NCBI GenBank assembly: GCA_009767595.1
Contig: VSDK01027227.1
Location: 14,906-78,905 of the forward strand
Direction: 5' to 3'
Length of the DNA: 64,000 bases
From: Symbiodinium kawagutii
Lineage: Eukaryota > Sar > Dinophyceae > Suessiales > Symbiodiniaceae
Of this stretch, positions 44,561 to 55,755 are shown one piece after another (within the stretch, counting starts at the first letter, position 1; each line of letters opens with the position of its first letter). Below the pieces are notes generated by a model. It saw nothing but the letters and a program-made list of their open reading frames with translations. It made no database searches and was not told the origin of the DNA. Position numbers and translations under genes: made by a program.

Positions 44561-44668
44561 TGGCGGTCTCTCAAAATAGAGAACCTCCTCAACAAATAAT
44601 TTAAATCACTAGTATTGATTAATAGAAAGGATGATTTGGGGGTCCCCTACTTCAAGAAACACCTCACT
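44561..44668 (+). repeat. Family A inverted-repeat element
   Basis: GGCGGTCTCTCAAAATAG to CCCTACTTCAAGAAACACC. Confidence 0.75.
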
Positions 44669-44688
44669 TAGTTATCCCATGTTGTCCG

Positions 44689-44790
44689 TTTGGGGTTTTC
44701 TGAAAATAGAGCACTCCCAAAAACATTCTCAAATAGCCGGTACTGTAATAGAAAAAATAATGGGTACCCCCATTTGAAGAAACCATCAAA
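44689..44790 (+). repeat. Family A inverted-repeat element, diverged
   Basis: GGGGTTTTCTGAAAATAG to CCATTTGAAGAAACC, 20 bp after the previous copy. Confidence 0.7.
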
Positions 44791-45003
44791 CATATGCACA
44801 TAGATGACATGTTCAGCTCGATATATTCTGCCATTAATCCAACATTTTATCCAAAATTCCTAGTAATAATCCATTTTGATCAACCCTCATTACGCATATG
44901 TCACATATCCATGAAATTACTAGTAGATCGTATGACCGTATAACATTGTAATCAAATTACTAGTAAAGTATGTTTTCCATGTATGTCACCATATCACATA
45001 CAT

Positions 45004-45125
45004 CTGGCCGTGGGTCAGTTCACCCTGTACCCCTGGTTCCCCTATCATTAACCACCCCAGTGTAATTGTTGGTCATTCTCCCCCATGAAATTGGTTGGTG
45101 AACTGCGTGACCCAGCTCGCCATCT
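45004..45125 (+). repeat. Family B inverted-repeat element
   Basis: GGCCGTGGGTCAGTTCACC to GCGTGACCCAGCTCGCC. Confidence 0.85.
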
Positions 45126-45147
45126 GTATCCACAACTGTTCATCAAA

Positions 45148-45261
45148 TGGCTATGGGTCAATATTAACCAACCAATAATGGGAGATAATAACCAACAATG
45201 ATAGAGAAAACAATGCTTGATGGTAGGGAACCACGGGTACAGGATTTTGACCCACAGCCAA
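45148..45261 (-). repeat. Family B inverted-repeat element
   Basis: GGCTATGGGTCAATATTAACC to TTTTGACCCACAGCC, written here without the shared middle. Opposite in orientation to the copy just before it; it ends 16 bp from exon 14. Confidence 0.85.
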
Positions 45262-45276
45262 ATCCAATCTCTCCGC

Positions 45277-45350
45277 CTTTCTCCAACCGTCCCGCCTCGC
45301 GTGATGGCCATCCTGATGCGGATCAAAGGACCATCTACCAGGAAGATCAC
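45277..45350 (-). CDS. Giant gene, candidate exon 14
   Basis: 74 nt reading VIFLVDGPLIRIRMAITR then GGTVGE. Acceptor CGTTGCAG|G; GC donor AAG|GCGGAG, which gives the phase needed by exon 15. A family B element lies 16 bp into the intron. Confidence 0.6.
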
Positions 45351-46357
45351 CTGCAACGGGACCGGCGCCACGGTGGTACCGGCCCAGGATTGATGATAGC
45401 TTCAACTACCTGGGTGGTACCATGAATGAACTGACTCTAGGTGAGGGTATGGTGTAGTTGCATGTCTAGAATCTACCGCAAGGTGATGTGATGTCATGGA
45501 AACGGAAAGGAAGGGACATGTATGGATCGATCTGGATTGATACATGAAACCAATAGAATCGATCATATGATTAAAAGTCCATGAAAGTACATTCTGTGTC
45601 ATCTGGCTAGCCAGTTACCCCTATGGTGATAAGGCCAGGCCACGGTTTCATCGGAACACCAACCAATGCCAACCGCCAACCCATAGCCGTTGTCAATCGA
45701 TTCATCATCTTCTCTGGAGATCCATTCAGCACAACAAAGTAACGTGAAGCCATGGCCATCAGGGCTACCAATGGTTACGATGACGGGTAGCTGTCACCAA
45801 CAGTCACCGGCATAACCAACTGTTCACGGCGGAGATACTTGGATGTGCTGCATCCAAGGATAATTTCCTGGGGAATCACCACGCCCATAGCTGCTAGTTG
45901 GATGAAGCCCTATAGCCATGGCGAACTTTACCAGCTACAAGCATTGGGGATGCACATCCATGTTTTGATTTTGTGGACACGCACATTCATCAATGTATAC
46001 ACCACAGAATATACAAACCAAAGCAGTGGGGCATCTCACCCATTGGCGCTCGCTGGCCCCCGTTGGCACCCGCTGGGCATTAATTTAGTTTCATCGACAT
46101 CATGAACTGCGCTCATAGATCATTTGTAGTTTTGAAATTAACCACGGGGAGTTGTGCTTCTATTTCTGAATGAGCCATCAATATTGCTGGCTAAGACCGA
46201 TGGTTGCTGGTTGTCATTCCCAAACCCTCAAACACTACAACCTCTTCAGCACCCTTGCACTCTGGCGAACTGACCTGACTGCGTAGAAAATCCTCCGCAG
46301 CAATGGCTGGTTTACCTCATAAAATTGGTTCTTCTTTGCGCAAACCGGGGATCGTTT

Positions 46358-46486
46358 ACCAGAGAGTACCCTCTGGTAAACTAACATGGCAATGGAAAAT
46401 CGACCATTTTGTTAGGAAAACCCTGGGAAATCATCCATTTATGGTGGATTTTCCATTGCTATGTTAGTTTACCAGAGAGTAACCAT
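46358..46486. repeat. Family D inverted-repeat element
   Basis: CTCTGGTAAACTAACATGG and CTATGTTAGTTTACCAGAG are inverted ends; inner arms GGAAAAT/ATTTTCC and TGGGAAATCATCC continue the symmetry. Borders exon 13. Confidence 0.85.
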
Positions 46487-46588
46487 CGATGTCCCCAGGG
46501 GGTCGCTGCTGGGGGTTCGTTCTGCTGCCTGGTCCTCATCATCTTCAGTCCGTGCCCCGGAGAAGTCAAACTCCGCTGGCGAATTGAA
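46484..46588 (-). CDS. Giant gene, candidate exon 13
   Basis: 105 nt, 35 codons, reading FNSPAEFDFSGARTED to LGTSM with an acidic stretch. Acceptor GTTGCCCAG. Donor ATG|GTTACT abuts the family D element at 46360, whose end borders the intron. Confidence 0.6.
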
Positions 46589-46641
46589 CTGGGCAACGGT
46601 GGAGGGATGGTTAGCCAGCATATCATGTTGGTTTGCAAATA

Positions 46642-46827
46642 TGGCTGTGGGTCAAGCCATTAACCAACCAGTAATGGGGATAGTGACCAACCAATGATAA
46701 GGAAAATGATGGTTAATGATAGGGGAACCTAACCAACCAATAATGGTGGATAATAACCAACAAACTATAAGGAAATCAATGGTTAATAGTGGGGAACCAG
46801 GGGTACGGGGTTTTGACCCATACCCAA
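46642..46827 (-). repeat. Family B element with an internal second copy
   Basis: GGCTGTGGGTCAAGCC at one end and TTTTGACCCATACCC at the other; the middle module (ACCAACCA, TAATGG, GGAAAA, ATGGTTAAT, GGGGAACC) occurs twice. Confidence 0.8.
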
Positions 46828-47758
46828 ATATCAAAGGATGTTGTTTCTAGATATTCGCCTTTATTACGATAGTCATCAGCACTGCTATTACTAGTACTAC
46901 TGCTATGACTATGTTTATTTGAACATGGATTAATGAATAACCAGCGTCTTGAATGTGCGATAAGCTAGAGTAAGTTTAGAATGGCTTGAAAACCAGTACC
47001 AAACAATATATAAACCAGCAAGGATGGAATTTTTTGATAAATATTTGCCAATCTGATGAACTAACAAACAGTTTTGCTTACCTTGGTTGAATGGTAGGAA
47101 AACAAAAATGAAGTTTCCAAACAACTCGCCAGCATCTTGAAGGTACAACAGAAACATATATGACATGCAAACACACAACAATGGCGTGGTTTATATAACC
47201 AACCAACAGGACAAACACATATTCACATGACGACCAAAGGGTACAACACATTGTCCGCCCCTAAGTGCACCAAGATCATCTTAGAGAAACTAGCAGGGTC
47301 AGCCCACGCTAAACCATAACAAGTGCCCCAAGATGCAACGGCTTGCAGGTGTGCTTACGATCACTACTTGATTAATGCCATTTGCCATTTACCAACGACA
47401 AACCGATCACTTGTTTACGCTGGAAAAATAAGGATCATGGTGATCAACCGTGGTCAATATATAAGTGGGTCGTGTTCTGCAGGAAGAATATTAGAGACTT
47501 GGTGTAGACCATTTATGTCGTTGGTGGTTCAAAACACCTTCAAGAATGACGCTCACAAGCTGCCAACAATCATTTGGTCCGGTCGGGTATCAGAAAAATG
47601 ATCGAAAACACAACCCACTAGCTATCTTCAGCGACTGTTGTTGGTCCATCTCCCTAGTACGTTGCTTACCCCTGTTTCTCAAGCTGGCGTGAACCACCAA
47701 GATCCACACGCACTGACACAACTCATGGTTGGCGCCCCATGGTGCTCGGGTCCCCCAC

Positions 47759-47871
47759 CAGGATAGCAATGTCCTCCGCAGTGGTCACGGGAGTGAACTC
47801 AACGCTGATGGATGACCTGAATGCACAGCCGCTGGGTCGATGCTGGGTTTCCAGCAGGGGATTGGTCCAAG
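47759..47871 (-). CDS. Giant gene, candidate exon 12
   Basis: 113 nt reading WTNPLLETQHRPSGC to TTAEDIAIL and containing VEFTPVTT. Acceptor AACAATGCAG, donor CTG|GTGGGGG. One of the clearest exons. Confidence 0.65.
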
Positions 47872-48017
47872 CTGCATTGTTTTCAGCAAATATGGGGTTG
47901 TAACAATACAGTATAGGGATGTAAGGGAACCCAAAGTTGTGGCGAATTGTTAATAACAGGGGGGTTATAAGCGATAATAAAGGATATAGCAACTACAGTA
48001 TGATGGCTGGTTCAGAA

Positions 48018-48077
48018 CTACAAATGGTTTATAAAGGATGATTTGGGGGCACCCTTATTTTGAGAAATACCCAAATA
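48018..48077 (+). repeat. Family A half element
   Basis: Only the right half, GGATGATTTGGGGGCACCC to TTTTGAGAAATACCC. Confidence 0.65.
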
Positions 48078-48189
48078 AACGTCAAATTTCTGTAGAAATG
48101 ATTTGTTTTCTTGCCCAGTGTCAAAAAGGCTTCCTGGCAGGAAACATCTTGGTATACCACAAGAGCAATCTGGGTTGGTTAAAGGAAAA

Positions 48190-48545
48190 CACAATTTAAG
48201 AATTGAATAAAAAATAAAAGGAGATTTGGAAAGAATAATTTCAAAAAATAATATCAAAGAAGAATTTAGGAGGAGAATTTGAAAGGAGGTTTTGAAAGGA
48301 GAATTTAAAAGGAACATTAAAACAAATAATTTAAAAAACAATTTCAAAGGATAATCTAAAAGGACAATGTAAAAGGAGAATTCAAAAGGAGATTTTGAAA
48401 GGAGAATTTCAAAAGAAAAATTGAAAGGAGAATTCAATAAAAGGATAATTTCAAAGGATAGTTTAAAAGGAAAGATTAGAAGGGGAATTTGAAAGGACAA
48501 TTTGAAAGGATAATTTAAAAGGAAAAAAACAAAGATGATTTAAAA
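48190..48545. repeat. Purine-rich AAAGGAGAATTT tract
   Basis: About 355 bp of imperfect AAAGGAGAATTTG units, over 80 percent A or G on the plus strand. Confidence 0.85.
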
Positions 48546-48633
48546 GGATACTTACAATATGCAAATAGAACTAACCTTGCAGGCCCGGAATTGGTAGGGC
48601 GCGTTTAAATGCTATTAAATACCCAATAACAAA

Positions 48634-49044
48634 TCAATACAAATATAACAAACGTGAGAGGCAATCGTCAGGAAATGAACGGACATGTGTCGATATCGAC
48701 ATGTGCAGCTCATAAAACAGAGCAGTCTGCAGAAGCGCCATTATGCCAACCCAGGCTGGCATATAAGGACCCTCGGACTGAGCGGCAGCCGCAAGGCTCG
48801 TAGGCGCGTCTTTCTGCCCGTTCAGATGCTGCGCGACCAGACGCTCGTCGGTCGACATAATGATGTATCGCTGATCAATATCAAAGAAGCCCACAGGCTT
48901 GTCTCCTATAGTCGCAGGAGAAAAATAATGAGGCGAAATCCAGGAGAGCACCCGCAATGCTCGTAGCCCCCAGATAGCTCGGTCGGCCAACAACATCCCA
49001 AGAATCGGAATGCGCAAGTGGTCATCGACAATAGCCTCTTCCAC
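48634..49044 (-). CDS. Hypothetical ORF, 136 aa, in an intron
   Basis: Reads EEAIVDDHLRIPILGML to LSRLLYLY with convincing codon structure. The frame is open upstream through an acceptor-like TGTGCAG at 49060, and that entry phase would also fit exon 11, so it could be an exon of the giant gene that ends in a stop, or an inserted mobile-element fragment. It has a hydrophobic stretch (MPAWVGIMALLQTALF). Family not recognised. Confidence 0.4.
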   Translation of the reverse strand: MEEAIVDDHLRIPILGMLLADRAIWGLRALRVLSWISPHYFSPATIGDKPVGFFDIDQRYIIMSTDERLVAQHLNGQKDAPTSLAAAAQSEGPYMPAWVGIMALLQTALFYELHMSISTHVRSFPDDCLSRLLYLY

Positions 49045-49108
49045 TACTGGATCTCCTGCACAGGACGACTCAGCTGCCCATCGTGAAGGGCTCGAGAAAG
49101 CTATGCGC

Positions 49109-49196
49109 CATCCAGCGGAGCACAGAGCTCCAGGGCCCCGGCCCGGCGGCGGAGAACCGCCCGGGCGTTTTCTCGCTGCAGCGTCAGGGCAAGGGC
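49109..49196 (-). CDS. Giant gene, candidate exon 11
   Basis: 88 nt reading ALALTLQRENARAVLRR to LCAPLD. Acceptor CTCACCTAG|G; GC donor GATG|GCGCATAG. Very GC-rich. The plus strand here is open with a GTGAGG donor, so strand is not certain. Confidence 0.45.
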
Positions 49197-50039
49197 CTAG
49201 GTGAGGTCAGAACCTTTGAACATCTCAGGAAAACAAATTCTTCCGACCGGGGAACGTCAGAACTTTGGTATACTTTGATATACTTTGATTGAAAATGGAT
49301 CCCATGATCATGATTGATGATAGGTTTGTGCGACTAGCATTTACTGGGTCCAAGAGCCGTCTGAAATAGGTCTGAAAATGCCTGAAAAAAACAGCAGTTT
49401 GCCCTCGCTCACTCTTTGAAAAGACCTCTTTTTTCACAACAGTCAAGCAACCGTACATTATCCCCGGACAGCCAAGGGTATAGTTTATATCTCACTAAAC
49501 AAAGATCTGCCTGATTACAACAGGATTCTTTGCCGGGAGTTCCAAACCTACCATAACTCATGGAGAAGCAACACTTACCATTCCTGTATAGTGAGAGCCC
49601 TAAAAGGCTGGAACCTTCAAAGATCAATGGGAAACCCATAGTTCCAGCCCAGGATAATGATACATGGCGACGCATGGCGACATAATACAAGACCTTATAA
49701 GAAACCGACGCTTCCGCTCAGAACTCGCCAAGAAACATCGAAACAAAAAAAAAACATGTGTAGAGGCAACGGTGCTCGAACATTTTTCCCGGATGAAAGC
49801 TTTGGTGCTTCATATCTGCCCGTTCGGGATATGATGCAGCATACTGCCGTACATGGCGCTGCTCCGAACCTGAAATATACTTGTACGCTTGTAATAAGAT
49901 CGATTCGTCTCCAAAGTGAAGCATGAAGCACCAGCTGGGCTATGTCTATCTAGAAGGCATTCTGGGAGTGCCATGCTTAGACCGCTTCCGGGAAGAAAGT
50001 CTAGATTTATGAGTACGTGGCCCCACACAGAGCCAGGTA

Positions 50040-50430
50040 AGTTAAAAAATGAAAAACACAAAAACAAATCAAAACACAATTCAACAAAGAAAACAAATCA
50101 TCCACCACTTCAGGAGTATGATTCAGAAGAAAGTACAAATGAAAAACAACCAAAAAATCAACAAGATCTCAAAGCAAAAATGAAGAACCCACGAGAAAAA
50201 CAAGAGAACATACAACAAAATCTAAGAAACCAATGAAAAACAATCAAAGGTTCCAGCAAAAACACAATTGCTATGTCTGTGCATGTGTGAGATTGCACTT
50301 TGTTTGCTTTTTGTTTTTTATCGTGTTGTTTCTTTGATTTTTTGACTTTGTGTATGTGTCCCTGTTTGTTGTTGTTTTTGTTGTTGAATGTTGTTTTGTT
50401 TTTTTTCTTATTTATTTTTTAGGTTTTCAA
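50040..50430. repeat. A-rich tract followed by a T-rich tract
   Basis: 50040-50235 is rich in AAAAACAAAT words; 50285-50430 is rich in TTTTTGTTTT words. The two could pair imperfectly. Confidence 0.7.
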
Positions 50431-50768
50431 GCCTCTAGGAAAAATCTGGAGCCATAATTCTAGATGGAAACGCCTTCTAGATGGAAACGCCTGCGCATAT
50501 ACTTCTCTCACCAGCTATCCGCAAGACTCATCTCACCAGCTCTGATGGCATGGCAAAGAATCTTGGTGATGGTTTGCTGATCATCAAAGCGTGATCTTTA
50601 TCATCAACAAACCATGTTTAAAATGATGGTCTGAAATATCAGGACTATCAGGATTATCAACCGATCTAAATGATGATCTTGAAAACATCGTTGACGGAAA
50701 ACCAACTATATAACCTCTGATAAACCATCGCCTAGAAAGTTCAGAACCATCATTTTCAGAAGGCAAGG

Positions 50769-50900
50769 CAGCGGCTGGTTGGTGGTTGAACCACATCTAT
50801 GATAAATATGCGCAAGTCAACCAACCACTTGTTAATAGTAAGTTAAGAATTACCAAAGAAAATTGAAAAACGTCACTCAAAACACTAACTAAGCGGGTAA
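50769..50900 (+). repeat. Family C element, right end diverged
   Basis: GGCTGGTTGGTGGTTGAACC, then AGTCAACCAACCACTTG; a partial second copy follows at 50925-50980. Confidence 0.65.
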
Positions 50901-51045
50901 AACCAGCCTGTTGAAAAAAAAGACGCAAGTCAACCAACCACTTGTTGATAACTACTAGGGAAAATCACCAAAAATGTATCAAACCGCCAGAAATCCCAGC
51001 TCAGCTCGCAGAATCCTGGTTGATCCTTGAAGGCTGCAGCCTCAC

Positions 51046-51122
51046 AGCGGGCTGCCAGGAGCCCGGCACAGTCTCTGCCGCAGTGTTGGGTCCCAACAAA
51101 CGAACCTGGCAACGAGGCAAAG
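51046..51122 (-). CDS. Giant gene, candidate exon 10
   Basis: 77 nt reading LPRCQVRLLGPNTAA to PGSWQPA. Acceptor CACATCCACAG, donor GCT|GTGAGG. The plus strand (50942-51232) also reads as protein and has a GTGAGC donor at the same place, so strand is ambiguous. Confidence 0.4.
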
Positions 51123-51344
51123 CTGTGGATGTGAGCGCTGTTTGTTTGGGCTTAGAGTCATGCCTTTTTATCTACAGATTATCCGCCATGTTGGGGATGG
51201 TCCAATTTCCGATTCTATTCATTTCAGGATGAAACTTATATATGTGTCTGTTGGATGAGAATGAGTATGTAGACTGATATAAACTGTGTAAATACATGGA
51301 GATGTACTAGATAAGATGATGGAAGATCGATCGATCGACCAATA

Positions 51345-51495
51345 GATAGACAGATAGATAGGTAGGTAGGTAGATAGATAGATAGGTAGGTAGGTAGATA
51401 GGTAGGTAGGTAGATAGGTATATAGGTAGGTAGGTAGATAGATAGGTAGGTAGGTAGATAGGTAGGTAGGTAGATAGGTAGGTAGGTAGGTAACC
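51345..51495. repeat. (TAGG)n(TAGA)n microsatellite
   Basis: GGTAGGTAGGTAGATAGATA mixtures over 150 bp. The minus frames rich in PTYLSTYL are by-products. Confidence 0.95.
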
Positions 51496-51749
51496 TGTGG
51501 CAATTTCAAACAATGGGTTTCACCCAAACCAAATAGGATCATCTTACACACTATCAGGACTTGCAAATATGTACACATGTATCTACGCAGAATGCAACTA
51601 AAAACGCCAAACAATGCATACATACACAAACACACATAGACACATATGATAAGTATATGAGAGCAATGTCCGCATAGATACTTGAAACAACAAACATTAC
51701 ACATAAAGTGGTGTTCTTGAAACAATCCCCAACTCCACCAATTCCTGAA

Positions 51750-51850
51750 ATGGTGGTTTCTCAGAATGCGTGTGCCCAAAATCATGAAATATTAACCAAC
51801 TATTCGAATAAACAAACCATTCTCGGGGTAACCCTTCCAAAACCCCCCTA
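51750..51850 (+). repeat. Family A element, diverged
   Basis: TGGTGGTTTCTCAGAATG to TCGGGGTAACCCTTCC. Confidence 0.65.
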
Positions 51851-51882
51851 GATGTGTATAATGTACACATCTGAGATCATCT

Positions 51883-52010
51883 GGGGGTTTCTCAAATTAG
51901 GGGACCCCCCAGTTGTCATCTAGTTTACAAACCATTTATATCTATACATGGTAAACTGTAAACCAACCACAGCTTTTGGGGTTCCCGTCATGGCTTGAGA
52001 ACACCCATGC
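51883..52010 (+). repeat. Family A inverted-repeat element
   Basis: GGGGGTTTCTCAAATTAGG to CATGGCTTGAGAACACCC. Confidence 0.75.
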
Positions 52011-52180
52011 AGTAGTTGTTCAACCATTAGTGTCAGTTATTATCCCGTATTATGATCCATTATAATCCCGTATAATCCATTGATTGGATCCAACTTTGCA
52101 CATCTTGACCCTTTTATAATCCCTTATGATCCTAGTCTTATAATCAGTGTCAGTTTTGTAACAAAGGCCCAGTATTATCC

Positions 52181-52287
52181 AAACTGGTTGGTGGTTTTAA
52201 CCCCTACGAAAAATATTAGTCAAGCAACCAGTTGTTGATAATTACCAAAGAACATGAACGAATGTGACTGAAACCAGTAACCAGTAG
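52181..52287 (+). repeat. Family C inverted-repeat element
   Basis: CTGGTTGGTGGTTTTAACC to GAAACCAGTAACCAG. Confidence 0.8.
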
Positions 52288-52467
52288 TTGTTTAACCATT
52301 ATCGTTGCTTATCATCCCCTATTATTAACCATTCTAAACCATGGTTGAAACCACCAACCAAATAATATGTTATAATTAGTGTCAGCTTTGTTGAACCATT
52401 ATCCCTTTTAATCCCATTATAATCCTATTAGATCACTTATTATGAATAATTTCTTCGAGCATCCCAC

Positions 52468-52537
52468 CCTTGTGTTCAGTCAGATCCACTGCCTGCAAAT
52501 TCTCCAGCTGCGGCACGATGTCCCAACTCTGGAAGGC
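52468..52537 (-). CDS. Giant gene, candidate exon 9
   Basis: 70 nt reading AFQSWDIVPQLENLQ then AVDLTEHK. Acceptor GGTGAG|G, donor AAGG|GTGGGATG. Confidence 0.5.
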
Positions 52538-53333
52538 CTCACCGCTCCCCCAGCAGTTTCATGGCGAAGGTTGGTCACTATTGGAGGGTTGATGGTTAGT
52601 AGCTAGGTAGCTAGGTAGAGAGGTAGGTAGATGGCTAAGAATGTTTCGGGAAACTTTGGTTAATGGATCCTTGATTGGTTGAGAAATTGATGGTTGGGTA
52701 AAACGGTCCCTATGCTTCCAATTACCATGAAATAGCAGGGAACCAATCCCAGTTGAAAACAATGGTAAAAACCCGAACTGATACCTACTATAATGTGAAC
52801 TGGAAGCATAGGGGGAGGGTGATTTATGTTTGTTTTCACTGATGGTTGATAATGGTTGAATATGCTTAATTAATTAATTAATTAATTACTAGTCGACAAG
52901 GGAATGTAATGATTACCAATGGTTGATAAGGGTTACTGCCCTTATCAACCATAGTGGTCGGTAGAGGCTAGTAAAATAATAAACAACATCAAACAATATC
53001 AAAGAATAACGTCAATGATTCGAATCAGGTGTTCACTTGTGCAAAAAAATCCCTGCACATTTTGCAAATTTGCTGCTAACATGCACTAAAAAAAATCTTG
53101 TGAATACCCGGACCAGCAACCACAAGAAACACTACCACCACCAAGGCCGTTATGAACCAACAAAGATCATATATCAATAAAATAACCATCAACCATTATT
53201 GAAACATCATTAAAACCATCATTAACCCAAATGTTCACGTCATCATAGACATCATGGATCACTACCTATCCATGATCACAGACTATAGGCATCATTAAAC
53301 ATATCATTCACCATTAGTTAGCCGTCATGAATT

Positions 53334-53448
53334 GCTGATTGGTAGTTTCAACCCCTATGAAAAAAATTGGTCAACCAACCATTTGTTAATAATTAATTAC
53401 TAGTGCTTACTAGTGAAAATAAAACATGTGACTGAAACCACCAACCAG
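53334..53448 (+). repeat. Family C inverted-repeat element
   Basis: CTGATTGGTAGTTTCAACC to CTGAAACCACCAACCAG; the latter is the intact terminal repeat. Confidence 0.85.
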
Positions 53449-53495
53449 ATTAGGGATCAACAACTACCCGTCGCACCCAACCAGCTACATTTGAC

Positions 53496-53579
53496 CCTTG
53501 TCCCAGGGTTTCGGACCTTGGAAGCTTTGATGATGCGCTGCCCGTTTTGATCCACATTGGCACCTTGGCAGTCGCTGAG
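53496..53579 (-). CDS. Giant gene, candidate exon 8
   Basis: 84 nt reading LSDCQGANVDQNGQR to RNPGTR, 28 codons in phase 0. Acceptor AAGGCAG, donor AGG|GTCAAATG. A family C element starts about 48 bp into the intron. Confidence 0.55.
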
Positions 53580-54241
53580 CTGCCTTGAGGTCCCCGGTGG
53601 TCACCGGTGGGTTTCATGGGCTGCCGTTGTTTTTTCGGCACGTTTGTGGTTTGGAAGATGCGAACTTCGCAACGTCTCCAAACATTGTTATTGTTTTTCG
53701 GATACAATTGCTGGCCCTGTTGGTACAATTATTCCTGAAAACAAAACAAAAAATCCAACAAATTCCAAACATTCCAATCATGTCCCACAAATGAAAGACC
53801 CAAGTTTCAAAAACTCCCGAAGTTTCCAACAAATTCCAAATTGATCTGAATTTCAAAGTTTTTGGTCAAACATTTTCTTCCGTTCATTCTTAAAAACAAA
53901 TCACAACATATTTTTTTGTGAGCCACAACATATTGTTTTTGTGAACCAACACCATCCTGATGTTGCCAAAACCAGGAAAAATGACCAATCTTTTCCAATG
54001 GGTGACGAACATCTCAAGCAAAACATTTTGGCAAAAGAAATGATGGTAATCGAACTGAAGGGATGATGGTCACCATGAGTTCGATTTACATGGCTTTCAG
54101 CTGCGATCGTACAACCCATTGAACATGATTGGTTCTTATTTGTCATTCCCTGGTACCGACCAAACAATGATCATCATTAGGCATCATTGCAACCATCATT
54201 AGCACCGGTAAAAATCTATGTTGGCCATGAAACAACTGGAC

Positions 54242-54339
54242 GCTTCCAGGTTTCAACCAATGCGTTTCGAATGCTGCGATGGGACCCAGGGCAGGTTGAG
54301 CCAGAAGCTTCGCTCGAATTGCTTCCAACCAAGGCCCAG
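54242..54339 (-). CDS. Giant gene, candidate exon 7
   Basis: 98 nt reading GPWLEAIRAKLLAQPA to HWLKPGS. Acceptor TTTCCCCTGAG, donor AGC|GTCCAG. Plus-strand frame 54187-54420 is also open, so strand is not certain. Confidence 0.45.
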
Positions 54340-54675
54340 CTCAGGGGAAAGACCCAGAGGCGGCGATGGCCATCTTGTGGCTTTAGTGAACATGATGTCA
54401 TGGCTCCCAAGAATGACTAGGACATACCAGGACTGATATGTAAATAAAATGTTAAGAAAGAAACATCTCTATATGGGTGTTGATCTAAATAACGGTTCCT
54501 GGGATAGGTACAATCGCCGATCAACCGCCAACCAACCGCGATCCCAAAGGTGTCAATCGCGGAAGGGTTTTCCCTTTGGAAGAAGTGGGCAAGAGACATG
54601 GCATTGGCTAGTGATTGCATTGAGGGGTTCGTCAATCGCCCCACAATCGCGAACCAATCGCGGATCAATCGCATC

Positions 54676-55166
54676 TATGTATGTATGTATGTATGTATGT
54701 ATGTATGTATGTATGTATGTATGTATGTATGTATGTATGTATGTATGTATGTATGTATGTATGNNNNNNNNNNNNNNNNNNNNNNNNNNNNNNNNNNNNN
54801 NNNNNNNNNNNNNNNNNNNNNNNNNNNNNNNNNNNNNNNNNNNNNNNNNNNNNNNNNNNNNNNNNNNNNNNNNNNNNNNNNNNNNNNNNNNNNNNNNNNN
54901 NNNNNNNNNNNNNNNNNNNNNNNNNNNNNNNNNNNNNNNNNNNNNNNNNNNNNNNNNNNNNNNNNNNNNNNNNNNNNNNNNNNNNNNNNNNNNNNNNNNN
55001 NNNNNNNNNNNNNNNNNNNNNNNNNNNNNNNNNNNNNNNNNNNNNNNNNNNNNNNNNNNNNNNNNNNNNNNNNNNNNNNNNNNNNNNNNNNNNNNNNNNN
55101 NNNNNNNNNNNNNNNNNNNNNNNNNNNNNNNNNNNNNNNNNNNNNGTATGTATGTATGTATGTATG

Positions 55167-55195
<29 letters not shown>
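54676..55195. repeat. (ATGT)n microsatellite around the gap
   Basis: Perfect tetranucleotide repeat on both sides of the N run. Open frames running through it are artefacts. Confidence 0.95.
54764..55145. other. Assembly gap, 382 N
   Basis: A run of N inside an ATGT microsatellite. True length is unknown. Confidence 1.
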
Positions 55196-55198
<3 letters not shown>

Positions 55199-55458
55199 AC
55201 ATGTGAAAAATGAATACTTGCATTTTTTTGAGATGTAAAAAAACAGCATGTGGAAATTGGCAGGGAATGCCCCTTGACTCTGCTGTAGATGATCCTGGAA
55301 TGCACCCCCAGTGCAGTATCGAATTAGGCAACAAGCACGAGAAAATATGCATCATTCCTCCGATGAAGTTAACAAGCTATGAATTTACACGAACCAACCA
55401 TGAAACATCTTAGAACAATAACACTAGCCGTCCAGCTGAACCCAACGTCACCCTTCTC

Positions 55459-55561
55459 TGACTGGTGGTTTCGAACCGTGTTAAAAATACGCTTCTCAAC
55501 CAACCAACCATATGGTTGTACATTTGGGAAAATCAGAAATATTTGAACTACCAGCCAGTAC
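55459..55561 (+). repeat. Family C inverted-repeat element
   Basis: GACTGGTGGTTTCGAACC to TGAACTACCAGCCAG. Confidence 0.75.
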
Positions 55562-55661
55562 TTGTTTAACCATTATTCTTGGTTCTCATTCCCTATTATC
55601 AACCCCTGTTATCAACCGTTATTAACCATGGTTGAAACCACTCGGCAGTTCGCCACTTCAC

Positions 55662-55755
55662 CGCCATCGCTCCACACACGTCGTGGCGCGCTTTCCTCCT
55701 GGGCTCCGGACTGACCACGGTGCACTGCCAAAAGTTGTCCGTCAACGGAGGGGTC
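55662..55755 (-). CDS. Giant gene, candidate exon 6
   Basis: 94 nt reading DPSVDGQLLAVHRGQ to RRVWSDG. Acceptor CGCCAG|G, donor GCG|GTGAAGTGG. Two other frames, one on each strand, are open here; this one was chosen for phase with exon 7. Confidence 0.4.

Noticed and set aside
51219..51785. Minus frame of 188 codons rich in PTYLSTYLP
   Set aside because: Most of it is the TAGG/TAGA microsatellite.
54449..55355. Frames of 185-250 codons around the N run
   Set aside because: They consist of the ATGT microsatellite and unknown bases.
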